A stretch of DNA of 42,099 nt from Planctomycetota bacterium (GTDB lineage Bacteria > Planctomycetota > Planctomycetia > Pirellulales > Lacipirellulaceae): contig JAJDEF010000034.1 in NCBI GenBank assembly GCA_029259945.1, positions 1 through 42,099 on the forward strand. Reading direction: 5' to 3'. Position numbers and translations under genes: made by a program. How positions within the stretch are numbered: the first letter of the stretch is position 1; each line of letters begins with the position of its first letter. Of the stretch, positions 24,744 through 33,811 are shown in pieces. The notes beneath the pieces are model-generated. The model searched no databases and had not been told where the DNA came from. It was given only the letters and a program-made list of their open reading frames with translations.

Positions 24744-26156
24744 TTAGTAGGCGTTTTCTTGTTTTGCAACGACCACTAGTGTTTTCAGCAGAATCTTCAG
24801 ATCCATGGCGAGCGACCATTCGCGGATGTAGCGGTGGTCGAACTCGATACGGCGCTCCATCTTATCGAGCGTTTCGGTCTCGCCGCGCGCACCATTCACT
24901 TGCGCCAGTCCAGTGATGCCCGGCTTTACCTTGTGACGCAACATGTAGCCTTCGATCAAGCTACGGTACTCCTCGTTATGGGCGCTGGCATGGGGTCGCG
25001 GCCCCACAAGCGACATGCTGCCGCACACCACATTCAACAATTGCGGCAATTCGTCGATCGACGTGCGGCGCAAAATCCGCCCTATTGGCGTCACGCGGTC
25101 GTCGCCCTTCGAGGCTTGTTTTACTTCTGCTCCGTTGTCGCAAGACCGCATCGAACGGAATTTCCAGACATTGATCTCTTCGCCCACCAATCCATAACGA
25201 CGCTGTCGAAAGAATACCGGCCCCGGTGACGAGTATTTTATTAACAAAGCAACAATCGCCATGGGCACGGCTAGAACCACCAGCGCTAACGACGCCACTA
25301 CCAAATCAAAACCCCGTTTCAGCACCCCATCGATCCCAGAAATGGGCGTCTCAAACACACTCACAATCGGCAGCCCATTGATCTGATTCCAACGAGCATG
25401 CAGCATCTGAAAGACAAAAAAGTCGGGCACGATATAAACCGAGGCCGTCGTATCACCCAACTTTTCAAGGTAGTCACGAATCCGCTTCTCAGCGCGCATT
25501 GGGAACGTGATGAAAACCATGTCCACCTCGCCACGTTTAGCCATGTCAACCAATTTGCTCAGCGTACCCACGCGTGGGCATTTTTCTTCGATCTCTTCAT
25601 CGATCCGAGAGGCCGGACGGTCGTCAAAAAAACCAGCCAACGACAGGCCGAGCTCGGGAGAAGCTTGGATATTTTCAGCTAACTGAAAACCTAATTGATT
25701 GATGCCGCAAATGGCAAAGCTACGCGAGTTCAGTCCTCGACGGCGCAAACTCTTCAATACGCCTCGCGAGAGGATGCGTCCACAAGCCATCGCCACCGGC
25801 GTCAAAGCCAACCATACCAGTTTTGTTTGATAGCTAAACTCTGCGTTAAAGCGAGTAACTAAGCCAATGCCCAATACCGCCGGTGCCGTGTAAAGCCAAT
25901 TGATCAGCACACACCACAACTCGGTTCCAAGTCGGGCACCACGCCAGCTGCGATACAAACCACTCACTTCGATGGCAATGCTATGCACCAACAACGTAGT
26001 CGCACCCACAACGGCCAAATTCTCGATGTGCTCTTGGTCCGTGTAGCGAGTCGCAACTAAAGTCGCGCAAAGAATGGCAGCCGCATCGAGCAACCGATAA
26101 GCCACATCGACAAACGAGCGGTGAGTGCGGACAGAATAATCAGAAGCCATAGCCAT
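24744..26156 (-). CDS. polyprenyl-phosphate sugar-1-phosphate transferase (WcaJ/PglC superfamily)
   Basis: A 470-residue initiating glycosyltransferase that moves a sugar phosphate from a UDP-sugar to undecaprenyl phosphate at the inner membrane, starting exopolysaccharide or O-antigen assembly. The N-terminal third has four to five hydrophobic segments, then a CoA-binding-like Rossmann domain (SFAICGINQLGFQLAENIQA). After another hydrophobic helix (GFDLVVASLALVVLAVPM) comes the catalytic domain: PGPVFFRQRRYGLVGEEINV, the KFRSMR motif, DDRVTPIGRILRRTSIDELP, MSLVGPRPH, and KPGITGLAQVNGARGET. Length and layout match the family. No other polysaccharide gene is beside it. An inverted dispersed repeat lies on each side. 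Confidence 0.93.
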   Translation of the reverse strand: MAMASDYSVRTHRSFVDVAYRLLDAAAILCATLVATRYTDQEHIENLAVVGATTLLVHSIAIEVSGLYRSWRGARLGTELWCVLINWLYTAPAVLGIGLVTRFNAEFSYQTKLVWLALTPVAMACGRILSRGVLKSLRRRGLNSRSFAICGINQLGFQLAENIQASPELGLSLAGFFDDRPASRIDEEIEEKCPRVGTLSKLVDMAKRGEVDMVFITFPMRAEKRIRDYLEKLGDTTASVYIVPDFFVFQMLHARWNQINGLPIVSVFETPISGIDGVLKRGFDLVVASLALVVLAVPMAIVALLIKYSSPGPVFFRQRRYGLVGEEINVWKFRSMRSCDNGAEVKQASKGDDRVTPIGRILRRTSIDELPQLLNVVCGSMSLVGPRPHASAHNEEYRSLIEGYMLRHKVKPGITGLAQVNGARGETETLDKMERRIEFDHRYIREWSLAMDLKILLKTLVVVAKQENAY

Positions 26157-26480
26157 AAGAGGTCTTTAAGTCAAAAGGAGCAATAGCCGCGATCTTACAG
26201 ATCGCCGGAGGCCAACCAAATCGTGTTTTGCAAGTCTACTTTCTTTACCGGCATAAGACGGTTGAACTTTGGCAACATCGCCCGCTCAGATGTTGCCAAA
26301 AAGCAACGATTCAGGAGCCAATCGCCTAAACTGCGGGAACTTTCCGTCTTTTCAGGGCGTCTTATATCACAGCGTGGCCAACGACTGGCCCTAGACCTAT
26401 CCGGGCGAACTCGCATAAAACATGTTTGGCTAGCCAAATCACGGAACGACAGCCCCCCCCCAATTTGAAGCGGCACTCGC
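26157..26480. other. 324-base divergent region between sugar transferase and macroglobulin
   Basis: Promoters for both flanking genes should lie here; I find no clear one. The only structured element is repeat E copy 2. A run of nine C bases ends just before the macroglobulin start. Confidence 0.4.
26181..26213 (-). repeat. dispersed repeat E, copy 2 (inverted relative to copy 1)
   Basis: Read on the minus strand: GGCCTCCGGCGATCTGTAAG then ATCGCGGCTATTG. The core CGATCTGTAAGATCG is a 6-base stem with GTA loop. It lies just upstream of the sugar transferase start, opposite to copy 1 beyond its stop. Confidence 0.85.
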
Positions 26481-29400
26481 ATGAATAAACTAACGACACC
26501 CAAAATTCTGGCAATCGCGTTCTCTGGCTTGCTGCTCACTAGCGCGATGCTCCTGGCCGATCCGCCAGCGAATCCTCAACCAGCTGAAAAACTGCTGGAA
26601 GACGGCAACTACCAAGAAGCCCTGCAGGCCTTCCGCAAACTTCTGCTCGACCCAAAAAATGACCCGACAGACAACCCCGCTCCCACGCAATGGGTGGCAA
26701 GTTATCAACGAACGCTAGAGTGCTACCATCGCCTCAACCAATTGGAAGAAATCGACGAGTTCCGCGAAGCGGTCGCCACGCTATACTCAAAAAACTGGCA
26801 AGTCCTCGCAGCCGTCGCTCGCAGTTATATCGATCAAGAGCACACCGGCTACGAGATTGCAGGAAAGTTCAAACGGGGCCACCATCGCGGCGGCGGAAAA
26901 ATGATGAACGCCATCAGCCGCGACCGTGTCCGCTCGTTGCAACTCTATCGGCAAGCTTTTCGGCTGCTCGAAAAGCAGACCGACGAACACACTTCTCCAG
27001 AGGCCAGCAACTTCCTCGATGCATTTGCTGCCACTCTGATGCAGGGGCACAGCTACGGCCAAGCATGGCGACTCCAAGCTCTCACCTCGCTTGCCGAACT
27101 ACCCGATTACGAAGCCGCCTGGGGCCACCAAACGGGCAGAACCCAAGGAGCCGCTGTGGATGACCGTGGGCAACCGATTTTCTACGACGCCCCTTCATCG
27201 TGGGAAGAAGCCCAAAACGATGGCGAGCGCTGGCGTTGGCTCCTCGACCAGTCGGTCGCTTGGCAACCCGATCGCCATAATCATCAACTCTTGGTTCGCG
27301 CACAGTTCTTACAATCGCAATTTGGCGTTGAGACCCTGGCTAACTATGGATGGTGGTTTGGCCGGCGAACAGAACCCGAAAACGCCTCAGAGACTGGCAC
27401 ATTTGCGCTGCATACACTCGGCGAGAACGAAACCATTGCCCGGCTAGCAACGGGGATCAAACGCATTACGTTGCCCGACGAACACAACCACGTCAAGCTA
27501 CGTCAAAAGGTGTTAGAAAATGCATCGCAAGAAAAAACGAGTAGCGATTGGCGCACTGCTGCACAGGCACTCGCCCAAACTTTCGAAAACCGTCGTCAGT
27601 ATCCACGCGCCGCCGAATTCTGGCGTCAACTCGCCGAACAAAAAAACGACTTTCACCATGCCGAGAAACGCCTAGCGCAAATCGTCGACAATTGGGGACG
27701 GTTTGAGCACACGATGACGCAACCGGCCAACACCGGCGCAACCGTTGATTTCCGCTTCCGTAACGGCCGCCGGGTCGATTTCGTGGCGCATCGAATCCAA
27801 GTCCGCAATCTACTCGACGATGTAAAATCCTACCTAGCAGACGAACCTAAAAAACTCGACTGGCAGCAGGCCCAAGTCGAAAACCTGGGGCACCGACTTG
27901 TGATTCAAAACCAGGAAAAATATCTTGGCGAGGAGGTTGCCCGCTGGAGTCTTGATCTCGATCCACTCGAAAAACACTTCGACCAACGCATTACAGTCAC
28001 CACCCCGTTACAAAAATCAGGGGCCTATCTGCTCACTTCGACGATGGCGGACGGCAACACCACCCGCATCATTCTTTGGCTCACCGACACAGCCATTGTC
28101 CAAAAACCACTCGCCAATAAGTCACTCTACTACGTAGCCGACGCGATCACCGGTCGTCCAATTCCCGACTGCAACGTCGAGTTCTTCGGCTTTTGGCAAG
28201 AACACCTTGGCGAAAACAAGTATCACATCCACACCAAAAACCTTGCCGAACATACCGACGCCAACGGCCTCGTCGAACTCGCGGCTGACGAAAATCGCAA
28301 CCGCCACCAATGGATCACCATCGCGACGACTCCTGAGGGCCGGTTGGCATACCTAGGATTTCGCGGCATTTGGTCGGGCAACTACCACGACGCTCCCTAT
28401 CAACAAGTAAAAGTTTTTACGATCACCGACCGACCCGTCTATCGTCCCGACCAGAATGTGCAATTCAAATTTTGGGTTCGCCACGCCCGCTACGATCTCG
28501 ACGACGAATCGCAATATGCAAACCAGTCATTCCGCATCGAAATCTACGACCCAAAAAACGAAAAAGTCTACAGCACTGATATCGTCTCCGACGCTTACGG
28601 CGGCCTCGAAGGCACCTGGCAAATTCCCGTCGAGACAACACTTGGTCAATATCGCATCAACGTCGTCAATCACGGCGGTGGCACTTTTCGTGTAGAAGAA
28701 TACAAAAAACCTGAATTCGAGGTCACGGTCGACGCCCCAAGCGAACCGGTAACCCTCGGCGAAAGAATTACCGCAAAAATCTCGGCCCGCTACTATTTCG
28801 GCAAACCGGTGACCAACGCCAAAGTGAAATACAAAATCCTTCGCACCACCCACAGCCAAAATTGGTATCCCCCAATGCCCTGGGATTGGCTCTATGGCTC
28901 GGGCTATGGGTGGTTTGCCCAAGACTACCGCTGGTATCCCGGCTGGAACCGTTGGGGCTGCTTGGCTCCGCGCCCCTGGTGGTTTTGGCGAGCCTCGACT
29001 CCCCCCGAAGTCATCGCCGAACGCGAGGTTGCCATCGGAGCCGATGGCACGGTCGAGGTTGAAATCGATACGGCGATCGCCAAACAATTCCATCCCGACC
29101 AAGACCACAGCTACCAAATCCAAGCCGAAGTGGTCGACGATTCTCGCCGTACGATCGTCGGCAATGGCCGAGTGCTGGTTGCCCGCCAACCGTTTCAAGT
29201 TTATGTATGGGCAGATCGCGGCCACTACCGCGCCGGCGACACCATCTCAGTCGGCGCAGCAGCCCGTACTCCTGATGGCAAACCGGTCGTAGGCACCGGG
29301 TCACTCCGTCTGCTAAAAATTCGCTACGACGACGGAAAACCTGTCGAAACCGAAGTCGGGCGCTGGGAGCTTGCAACCACCGAAAGCGGACGGGCAGAAC

Positions 29401-32400
29401 TCCAGGTGAAAGCCTCAGAACCAGGCCGCTATCGTATTTCTTACGAACTCACCGACGCAAACGACCACACTCTCGAAGGTGGCCACATCCTCACGGTCGC
29501 GGGCACTGGCTTCGATGGTTCTGGATTCCGCTTCAACGATCTCGAACTTATCCCTGACCGCTCAAAGTATAAGCCGGGCGATACTGCTGCGATTCAGATC
29601 AACACCAACCGCGCTGGCGCAGCCGTCTTGCTTTTTCTGCGGCCCACGAACGGCACGTACCTCCCTCCCCGACTCGTCCAACTCGAAGGAAAGACGGCCA
29701 CCGTCGACCTGGAGATTTCCGCCAAAGATACGCCCAATTTTTTCATCGAGGCAGTCACCGTGCATCATGGGCGAGTCCACACGGCGACCCGCGAACTTTT
29801 TGTTCCGCCGGCCAAGCGTGTCCTCAACGTCGAAGTCGTTCCTGAAACCGACGCCTATCTCCCCGGTCAGACCGCAAAAATTCTGGTGAAGCTTACTGAC
29901 ACCCAAGGTGAACCCTATGTGGGGTCGCTCGCCCTCTCGATCTACGACCGCGCGCTAGAATATATCTCCGGTGGCAGCAACGTCGTCGACATCCGCGAAT
30001 TCTTTTGGAAGTGGCGTCGAAGTCATCGGCCTCGCGGCGCAAACAATCTGCAGCGAGCTTTCGCGCCGCTCATCAAACCCAACGAACCCCAGATGGGCAA
30101 CCTCGGCATCTTCGGCGGGTCCGTCGTTGATGAAATAGCGGATTTACGCGAGGGAAAATTACTCAATTTTAATCGCCAAAGCCGCTATGGCCGGTCACTC
30201 TCTGAATTTAGCTTAGGTTCCGCCGCCGCAATGGAAATGAGCGATGGCGAAGCTACTTCAGCAGCTGAAGATGCCGCAGAACTCTCCCAACCCACCCTAC
30301 GTAAAAACTTCGCCGATACCGCACTTTGGGTAGGCTCGCTACTCACCAATGCCGAAGGCATTGCCGAAGTAAAACTCGACATGCCTGAAAACCTCACCGC
30401 CTGGAAAATCCGCGCCTGGGGCATGGGCCACGGCACACGCGTCGGCGAGGGGTCAGCGGAAATCGTCACGCGAAAAAACATCGTCGTCCGCCTGCAGGCT
30501 CCCCGTTTCTTTGTTGAAAGTGACGAAGTCGTCCTCTCGGCTAACGTCCATAACTATTTACCAACGGCAAAACAGGTAACGGTGCAGCTTGAACTGGAAG
30601 GTGGCACACTATTTCCTGATTCCTCGGCTCTTACGGTTAAAACCATCAAGATCGAACCTGGCGGCGAACAGCGCGTCGATTGGCGAGTGCAAGTCGCGCA
30701 CGAAGGAACGGCCACCATCCGCATGAGTGCCCTGGCCGGCGATGAATCAGACGCCATGCAGATGACTTTTCCTGTCTATGTGCATGGGATGCTGAAAACC
30801 GATTCGTTCTCAGGCGCAATTCGCCCAGCCAAATCACTGGGCCAATTCACCATCCACGTCCCCGAAGAACGTCGCATCGAGCAAACCCGTCTCGAAATTC
30901 GATACACCCCGACCCTGGCAGGCGCGATGGTCGATGCGTTGCCTTATCTTGTCGACTATCCCTATGGCTGCACCGAGCAAACGCTCAACCGATTTTTGCC
31001 GGCCGTCATCACGCAACAAACGCTTAAACGCATGGGCGTCGATCTCGCCGCGATTCAAGAAAAACGTACAAATCTCAACTCGCAAGAAATTGGCGACGAC
31101 CAACAGCGGGTAACCGATTGGCAGCGTTTCGAACGCAATCCCGTGTTCGACCAAGACGAGCTAGAAAAAATCGTCAAAGCGGGCGTTCATCGACTCACCG
31201 AAATGCAACTCGCCGACGGCGGTTGGGGCTGGTTCAGCGGCTACGGCGAAAAGAGTTACGCCCACACCACTGCAGTGGTCGTCCACGGGCTACAAATCGC
31301 CAAACAAAACGGCGTCGCAATTGTGTCGAGCGTCTTGGAACGCGGAATAAAGTGGTTGGAAGCACATCAAATCAACCAAGTGTACCACTTGGAAAACTGG
31401 AAGAAACGTAGCGGCGCTAAATTAGTTCGCGCCAAACAACATGCCGACAACCTCGACGCCCTCGTCTACTTAGTGCTAGCCGAAGCAAATCAGCACAACG
31501 AACAAATGAAAAACTACCTCTACCGAGACCGCACCCACCTAGCCGTTTACGGCTTAGCCACCTTCGGTCTCGCGTTGCATCACCAAGATGACAAAGAGCG
31601 ACTTGCAATGGTGATGCGAAACCTTAGCCAATACGTCGAGCAAGACGACGAAAACCAAACCGCCTGGCTCAAACTACCCAACAACGGCTGGTGGCACTGG
31701 TACGGAAGCGAGTACGAAGCACACGCCTACTATCTAAAACTCCTCGCAGCGACCGATCCCGATAGCGAAGTCGCCCCGCGACTCGTCAAATACTTACTCA
31801 ACAACCGCAAGCATGCCACCTATTGGAACAGCACACGCGACACGGCCCTTGTGGTCGAAGCCTTTGCAGATTTCCTGAAAGCGACCGGCGAAGACGAGCC
31901 TGACCTCACCGTCGAAGTTTGGGTCGATGGCGAAAAGCGTAAAGAGGTAACGATTAACAGCGAAAACCTCTTTACGTTCGACAACAAGCTGATACTCGCC
32001 GGCAAACAACTCTCTGCAGGGCGGCATACGGTTGAAATTCGTAAGCAAGGCAACTCGCCACTTTACTACAACGGCTATCTCACCAATTTTACGTTGGAAG
32101 ACCACATCACAGCCACAGGGTTAGAGCTAAAGGTCGAACGCCGTTACTTCAAACTCACGCCTACCGAAAAACGTAAAAACGTCCCCGGCAGCCGTGGGCA
32201 AGTCGTCAGCCAGCCGGTCGAAAAATATCAACGACACCCCCTTCAAAACCTTGATGAACTAACCAGCGGCGACCTCGTCGAAGTCGAACTCATTGTCGAA
32301 AGCAAGAACGACTACGAATACATCCTCCTCGAAGACATGAAAGCCGCCGGTTTCGAGCCTTTCGACATCCGCAGCGGCTACAACGGCAACGAGATGGGTG

Positions 32401-32594
32401 CCTATCTCGAACTACGCGACAACCGAGTCAGCCTGTTTGTCGCACGACTCGCGCGCGGACGGCACAGCGTCTCTTACCGGCTACGCGCCGAAATCCCAGG
32501 CAAGTTCAGCGCCCTCCCCACCCGAGCTTCAGCCATGTACGCCCCCGAACTAAAAGCCAACAGCAACGAATTCCACCTGCAAATTGTCGACTAG
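26481..32594 (+). CDS. bacterial alpha-2-macroglobulin with intact thioester
   Basis: A 2037-residue exported protein. The signal peptide ends near ADPPA (about residue 26) with no lipobox, so it is probably free in the periplasm or secreted, unlike lipid-anchored E. coli YfhM. Residues about 30-430 are helical and TPR-like. Macroglobulin beta domains begin near 650 (TDRPVYRPDQNVQFKFWVRH) and repeat at about 1030 and 1124. The A2M signature DTALWVGSLLTNAEGIAEV and PENLTAWKIRAWG lies near 1278-1313, after a low-complexity bait-like stretch. The thioester motif YGCTEQT has Cys1497, Glu1499 and Gln1500, followed by an alpha-toroid (QLADGGWGWFSGYG). Such proteins trap proteases after bait cleavage. 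An aromatic-rich insert lies at about 793-843. No pbpC partner is nearby. Confidence 0.93.
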   Translation: MNKLTTPKILAIAFSGLLLTSAMLLADPPANPQPAEKLLEDGNYQEALQAFRKLLLDPKNDPTDNPAPTQWVASYQRTLECYHRLNQLEEIDEFREAVATLYSKNWQVLAAVARSYIDQEHTGYEIAGKFKRGHHRGGGKMMNAISRDRVRSLQLYRQAFRLLEKQTDEHTSPEASNFLDAFAATLMQGHSYGQAWRLQALTSLAELPDYEAAWGHQTGRTQGAAVDDRGQPIFYDAPSSWEEAQNDGERWRWLLDQSVAWQPDRHNHQLLVRAQFLQSQFGVETLANYGWWFGRRTEPENASETGTFALHTLGENETIARLATGIKRITLPDEHNHVKLRQKVLENASQEKTSSDWRTAAQALAQTFENRRQYPRAAEFWRQLAEQKNDFHHAEKRLAQIVDNWGRFEHTMTQPANTGATVDFRFRNGRRVDFVAHRIQVRNLLDDVKSYLADEPKKLDWQQAQVENLGHRLVIQNQEKYLGEEVARWSLDLDPLEKHFDQRITVTTPLQKSGAYLLTSTMADGNTTRIILWLTDTAIVQKPLANKSLYYVADAITGRPIPDCNVEFFGFWQEHLGENKYHIHTKNLAEHTDANGLVELAADENRNRHQWITIATTPEGRLAYLGFRGIWSGNYHDAPYQQVKVFTITDRPVYRPDQNVQFKFWVRHARYDLDDESQYANQSFRIEIYDPKNEKVYSTDIVSDAYGGLEGTWQIPVETTLGQYRINVVNHGGGTFRVEEYKKPEFEVTVDAPSEPVTLGERITAKISARYYFGKPVTNAKVKYKILRTTHSQNWYPPMPWDWLYGSGYGWFAQDYRWYPGWNRWGCLAPRPWWFWRASTPPEVIAEREVAIGADGTVEVEIDTAIAKQFHPDQDHSYQIQAEVVDDSRRTIVGNGRVLVARQPFQVYVWADRGHYRAGDTISVGAAARTPDGKPVVGTGSLRLLKIRYDDGKPVETEVGRWELATTESGRAELQVKASEPGRYRISYELTDANDHTLEGGHILTVAGTGFDGSGFRFNDLELIPDRSKYKPGDTAAIQINTNRAGAAVLLFLRPTNGTYLPPRLVQLEGKTATVDLEISAKDTPNFFIEAVTVHHGRVHTATRELFVPPAKRVLNVEVVPETDAYLPGQTAKILVKLTDTQGEPYVGSLALSIYDRALEYISGGSNVVDIREFFWKWRRSHRPRGANNLQRAFAPLIKPNEPQMGNLGIFGGSVVDEIADLREGKLLNFNRQSRYGRSLSEFSLGSAAAMEMSDGEATSAAEDAAELSQPTLRKNFADTALWVGSLLTNAEGIAEVKLDMPENLTAWKIRAWGMGHGTRVGEGSAEIVTRKNIVVRLQAPRFFVESDEVVLSANVHNYLPTAKQVTVQLELEGGTLFPDSSALTVKTIKIEPGGEQRVDWRVQVAHEGTATIRMSALAGDESDAMQMTFPVYVHGMLKTDSFSGAIRPAKSLGQFTIHVPEERRIEQTRLEIRYTPTLAGAMVDALPYLVDYPYGCTEQTLNRFLPAVITQQTLKRMGVDLAAIQEKRTNLNSQEIGDDQQRVTDWQRFERNPVFDQDELEKIVKAGVHRLTEMQLADGGWGWFSGYGEKSYAHTTAVVVHGLQIAKQNGVAIVSSVLERGIKWLEAHQINQVYHLENWKKRSGAKLVRAKQHADNLDALVYLVLAEANQHNEQMKNYLYRDRTHLAVYGLATFGLALHHQDDKERLAMVMRNLSQYVEQDDENQTAWLKLPNNGWWHWYGSEYEAHAYYLKLLAATDPDSEVAPRLVKYLLNNRKHATYWNSTRDTALVVEAFADFLKATGEDEPDLTVEVWVDGEKRKEVTINSENLFTFDNKLILAGKQLSAGRHTVEIRKQGNSPLYYNGYLTNFTLEDHITATGLELKVERRYFKLTPTEKRKNVPGSRGQVVSQPVEKYQRHPLQNLDELTSGDLVEVELIVESKNDYEYILLEDMKAAGFEPFDIRSGYNGNEMGAYLELRDNRVSLFVARLARGRHSVSYRLRAEIPGKFSALPTRASAMYAPELKANSNEFHLQIVD

Positions 32595-32596
32595 AA

Positions 32597-32686
32597 GGGT
32601 GCCATGCTCCACGCTCGCGTGGGCATGCCTGGGTAGAAGCCGCACTAACAATGCGCATGCTCACGACAAGCGTGAGCATGGCACCC
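32597..32686. repeat. cruciform-type inverted repeat, GGGTGCCATGCTC
   Basis: GGGTGCCATGCTC at 32597-32609 pairs with GAGCATGGCACCC at 32674-32686. Each arm carries its own small hairpin (CCACGCTCGCGTGG on the left, GCTCACGACAAGCGTGAGC on the right). It starts three bases after the macroglobulin stop. No T-run follows. Confidence 0.8.
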
Positions 32687-32809
32687 GGCCAAAGATAGCC
32701 GCAAATCTACGATTCACAGAGCCATGAACCCGAATCCTAACCGCTGGTGACAATCAGCCCGTCGGTCTATAATCGCGGGACACTCGTTACTCTCTCGAAA
32801 GGATTCGTC

Positions 32810-33430
32810 ATGTCGACTGCCGCCGAAGAACAAGTGCTCGTTATTCCTACGAGCGAATTTCACGCGATCGGGCACTTTCAAGGGTTTTCGCCCGACGTCG
32901 ACGCCTATCTACCGGCGCTGTTCGAAAGCAACTCGCTCAGCTATCGTCCTCGTAGCGAAATGGAGCAAGACCCCAGCTACAAACAACTGATTCCCTACGT
33001 CCTGTTTCGCTACACCGACGACTCTGGCAATAAGTTATTGTTTCAGTACACCCGCGGCGGGGGCCAAGGCGAAACCCGACTTCATGCGAAGCGCAGCGTG
33101 GGCATTGGCGGACACATCTCGACCGAAGACGCCGCTGCCGGCACCACCCAAGATGTTTATCGAGAAGGGTTACTACGAGAATTGGGCGAAGAGGTCGTCA
33201 TCGAAACTGCTTTTACCGAAAAACAAGTCGGCCTCATCAACGACGACGAAACCCCCGTCGGCAAAGTCCATCTGGGCGTGGTCCACCTGTTCGATGTCGA
33301 ACACCCCAACGTCCACCCTCGCGAAGACGAGATTCTCAACGCATACTTCTTGCCAGTCGACGAAATTTTATCCCAGCTCGACGAGTTCGAAAGCTGGTCG
33401 CAAATCGTTGTAAAAGCCCTCTTTGGTTGA
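32810..33430 (+). CDS. Nudix-like phosphoesterase with altered Nudix box
   Basis: A 206-residue protein. The centre carries a Nudix-like stretch: SVGIGGHISTED then VYREGLLRELGEEVVIE, close to the Nudix box (G-x5-E-x7-RE-U-x-EE-x-G-U). The RELGEE core that binds metal is kept, but the Gly expected two residues after EE is Val and the spacing before the RE is longer than usual. Nudix enzymes cleave nucleoside diphosphates linked to another moiety; this one may act on an unusual substrate. I start it at the ATG at 32810 because AAAGGA lies seven bases before it; the frame runs 21 residues further upstream without family likeness. No functional partner is evident. Confidence 0.75.
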   Translation: MSTAAEEQVLVIPTSEFHAIGHFQGFSPDVDAYLPALFESNSLSYRPRSEMEQDPSYKQLIPYVLFRYTDDSGNKLLFQYTRGGGQGETRLHAKRSVGIGGHISTEDAAAGTTQDVYREGLLRELGEEVVIETAFTEKQVGLINDDETPVGKVHLGVVHLFDVEHPNVHPREDEILNAYFLPVDEILSQLDEFESWSQIVVKALFG

Positions 33431-33811
33431 GTTTCGCTCTCGAAGGCGGAAAGATGACTAGGTCTCTCGCAAAGGCGCTAAGACGCAAAGGAAAGAAACA
33501 ATCAAAGAATTCCAAAAAGCGTGACATTAGTACGACTGAAGTAATGTCACAAGAAATATTCTCGCAGAGACGCCGAGACTGCAGAGTCAACTAGAAAAGG
33601 ACTTCTCAACAGCCAGCATTCGGTATTTGTTGCTCTTATTAGTTCTTAATTCCACACATTTTCCCTGCCGTCTCTGCGACTCTACGTGATTCCTATCACC
33701 TTTTTCGCGCCTTAGCGTCTTTGCGAGAGACACTTACAAAGAACACCGCAAACGGTTACTCGCGTCATTCGCGGGGAACAAGACGGCAGTATAACGGACT
33801 CCGTGGCCAGC
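33431..33811. other. 381-base gene-free stretch with composite palindrome
   Basis: No gene is supported. The composite inverted-repeat element at 33463-33730 fills most of it; the last 80 bases are the leader of the cysteine desulfurase gene. Confidence 0.6.
33463..33730. repeat. composite palindromic element C, copy 2
   Basis: The left arm (33463-33490) reads TCTCTCGCAAAGGCGCTAAG then ACGCAAAG. Its inverted partner lies at 33704-33730 (TTCGCGCCTTAGCGTCTTTG then CGAGAGA). The interior has GTGACATTA...TAATGTCAC (about 33521-33550) and a CGCAGAGACG / CGTCTCTGCG pair. The ends match element copy 1, the interior differs. Confidence 0.8.

Noticed and set aside
26195..26539. 114-residue minus-strand open frame upstream of the macroglobulin gene
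   Set aside because: It overlaps the macroglobulin signal peptide in antisense and resembles no family.
33463..33500. GACGCAAAGG considered as a second GEMM riboswitch core
   Set aside because: It lacks GGCAAACC and the closing GCYGCCGAA; it is part of the dispersed palindromic element.
33463..33730. Tandem-looking CGCAAAGACGC motifs considered as a CRISPR array
   Set aside because: The units are inverted end pairs with unequal spacing, not direct repeats with regular spacers, and no cas gene is present.
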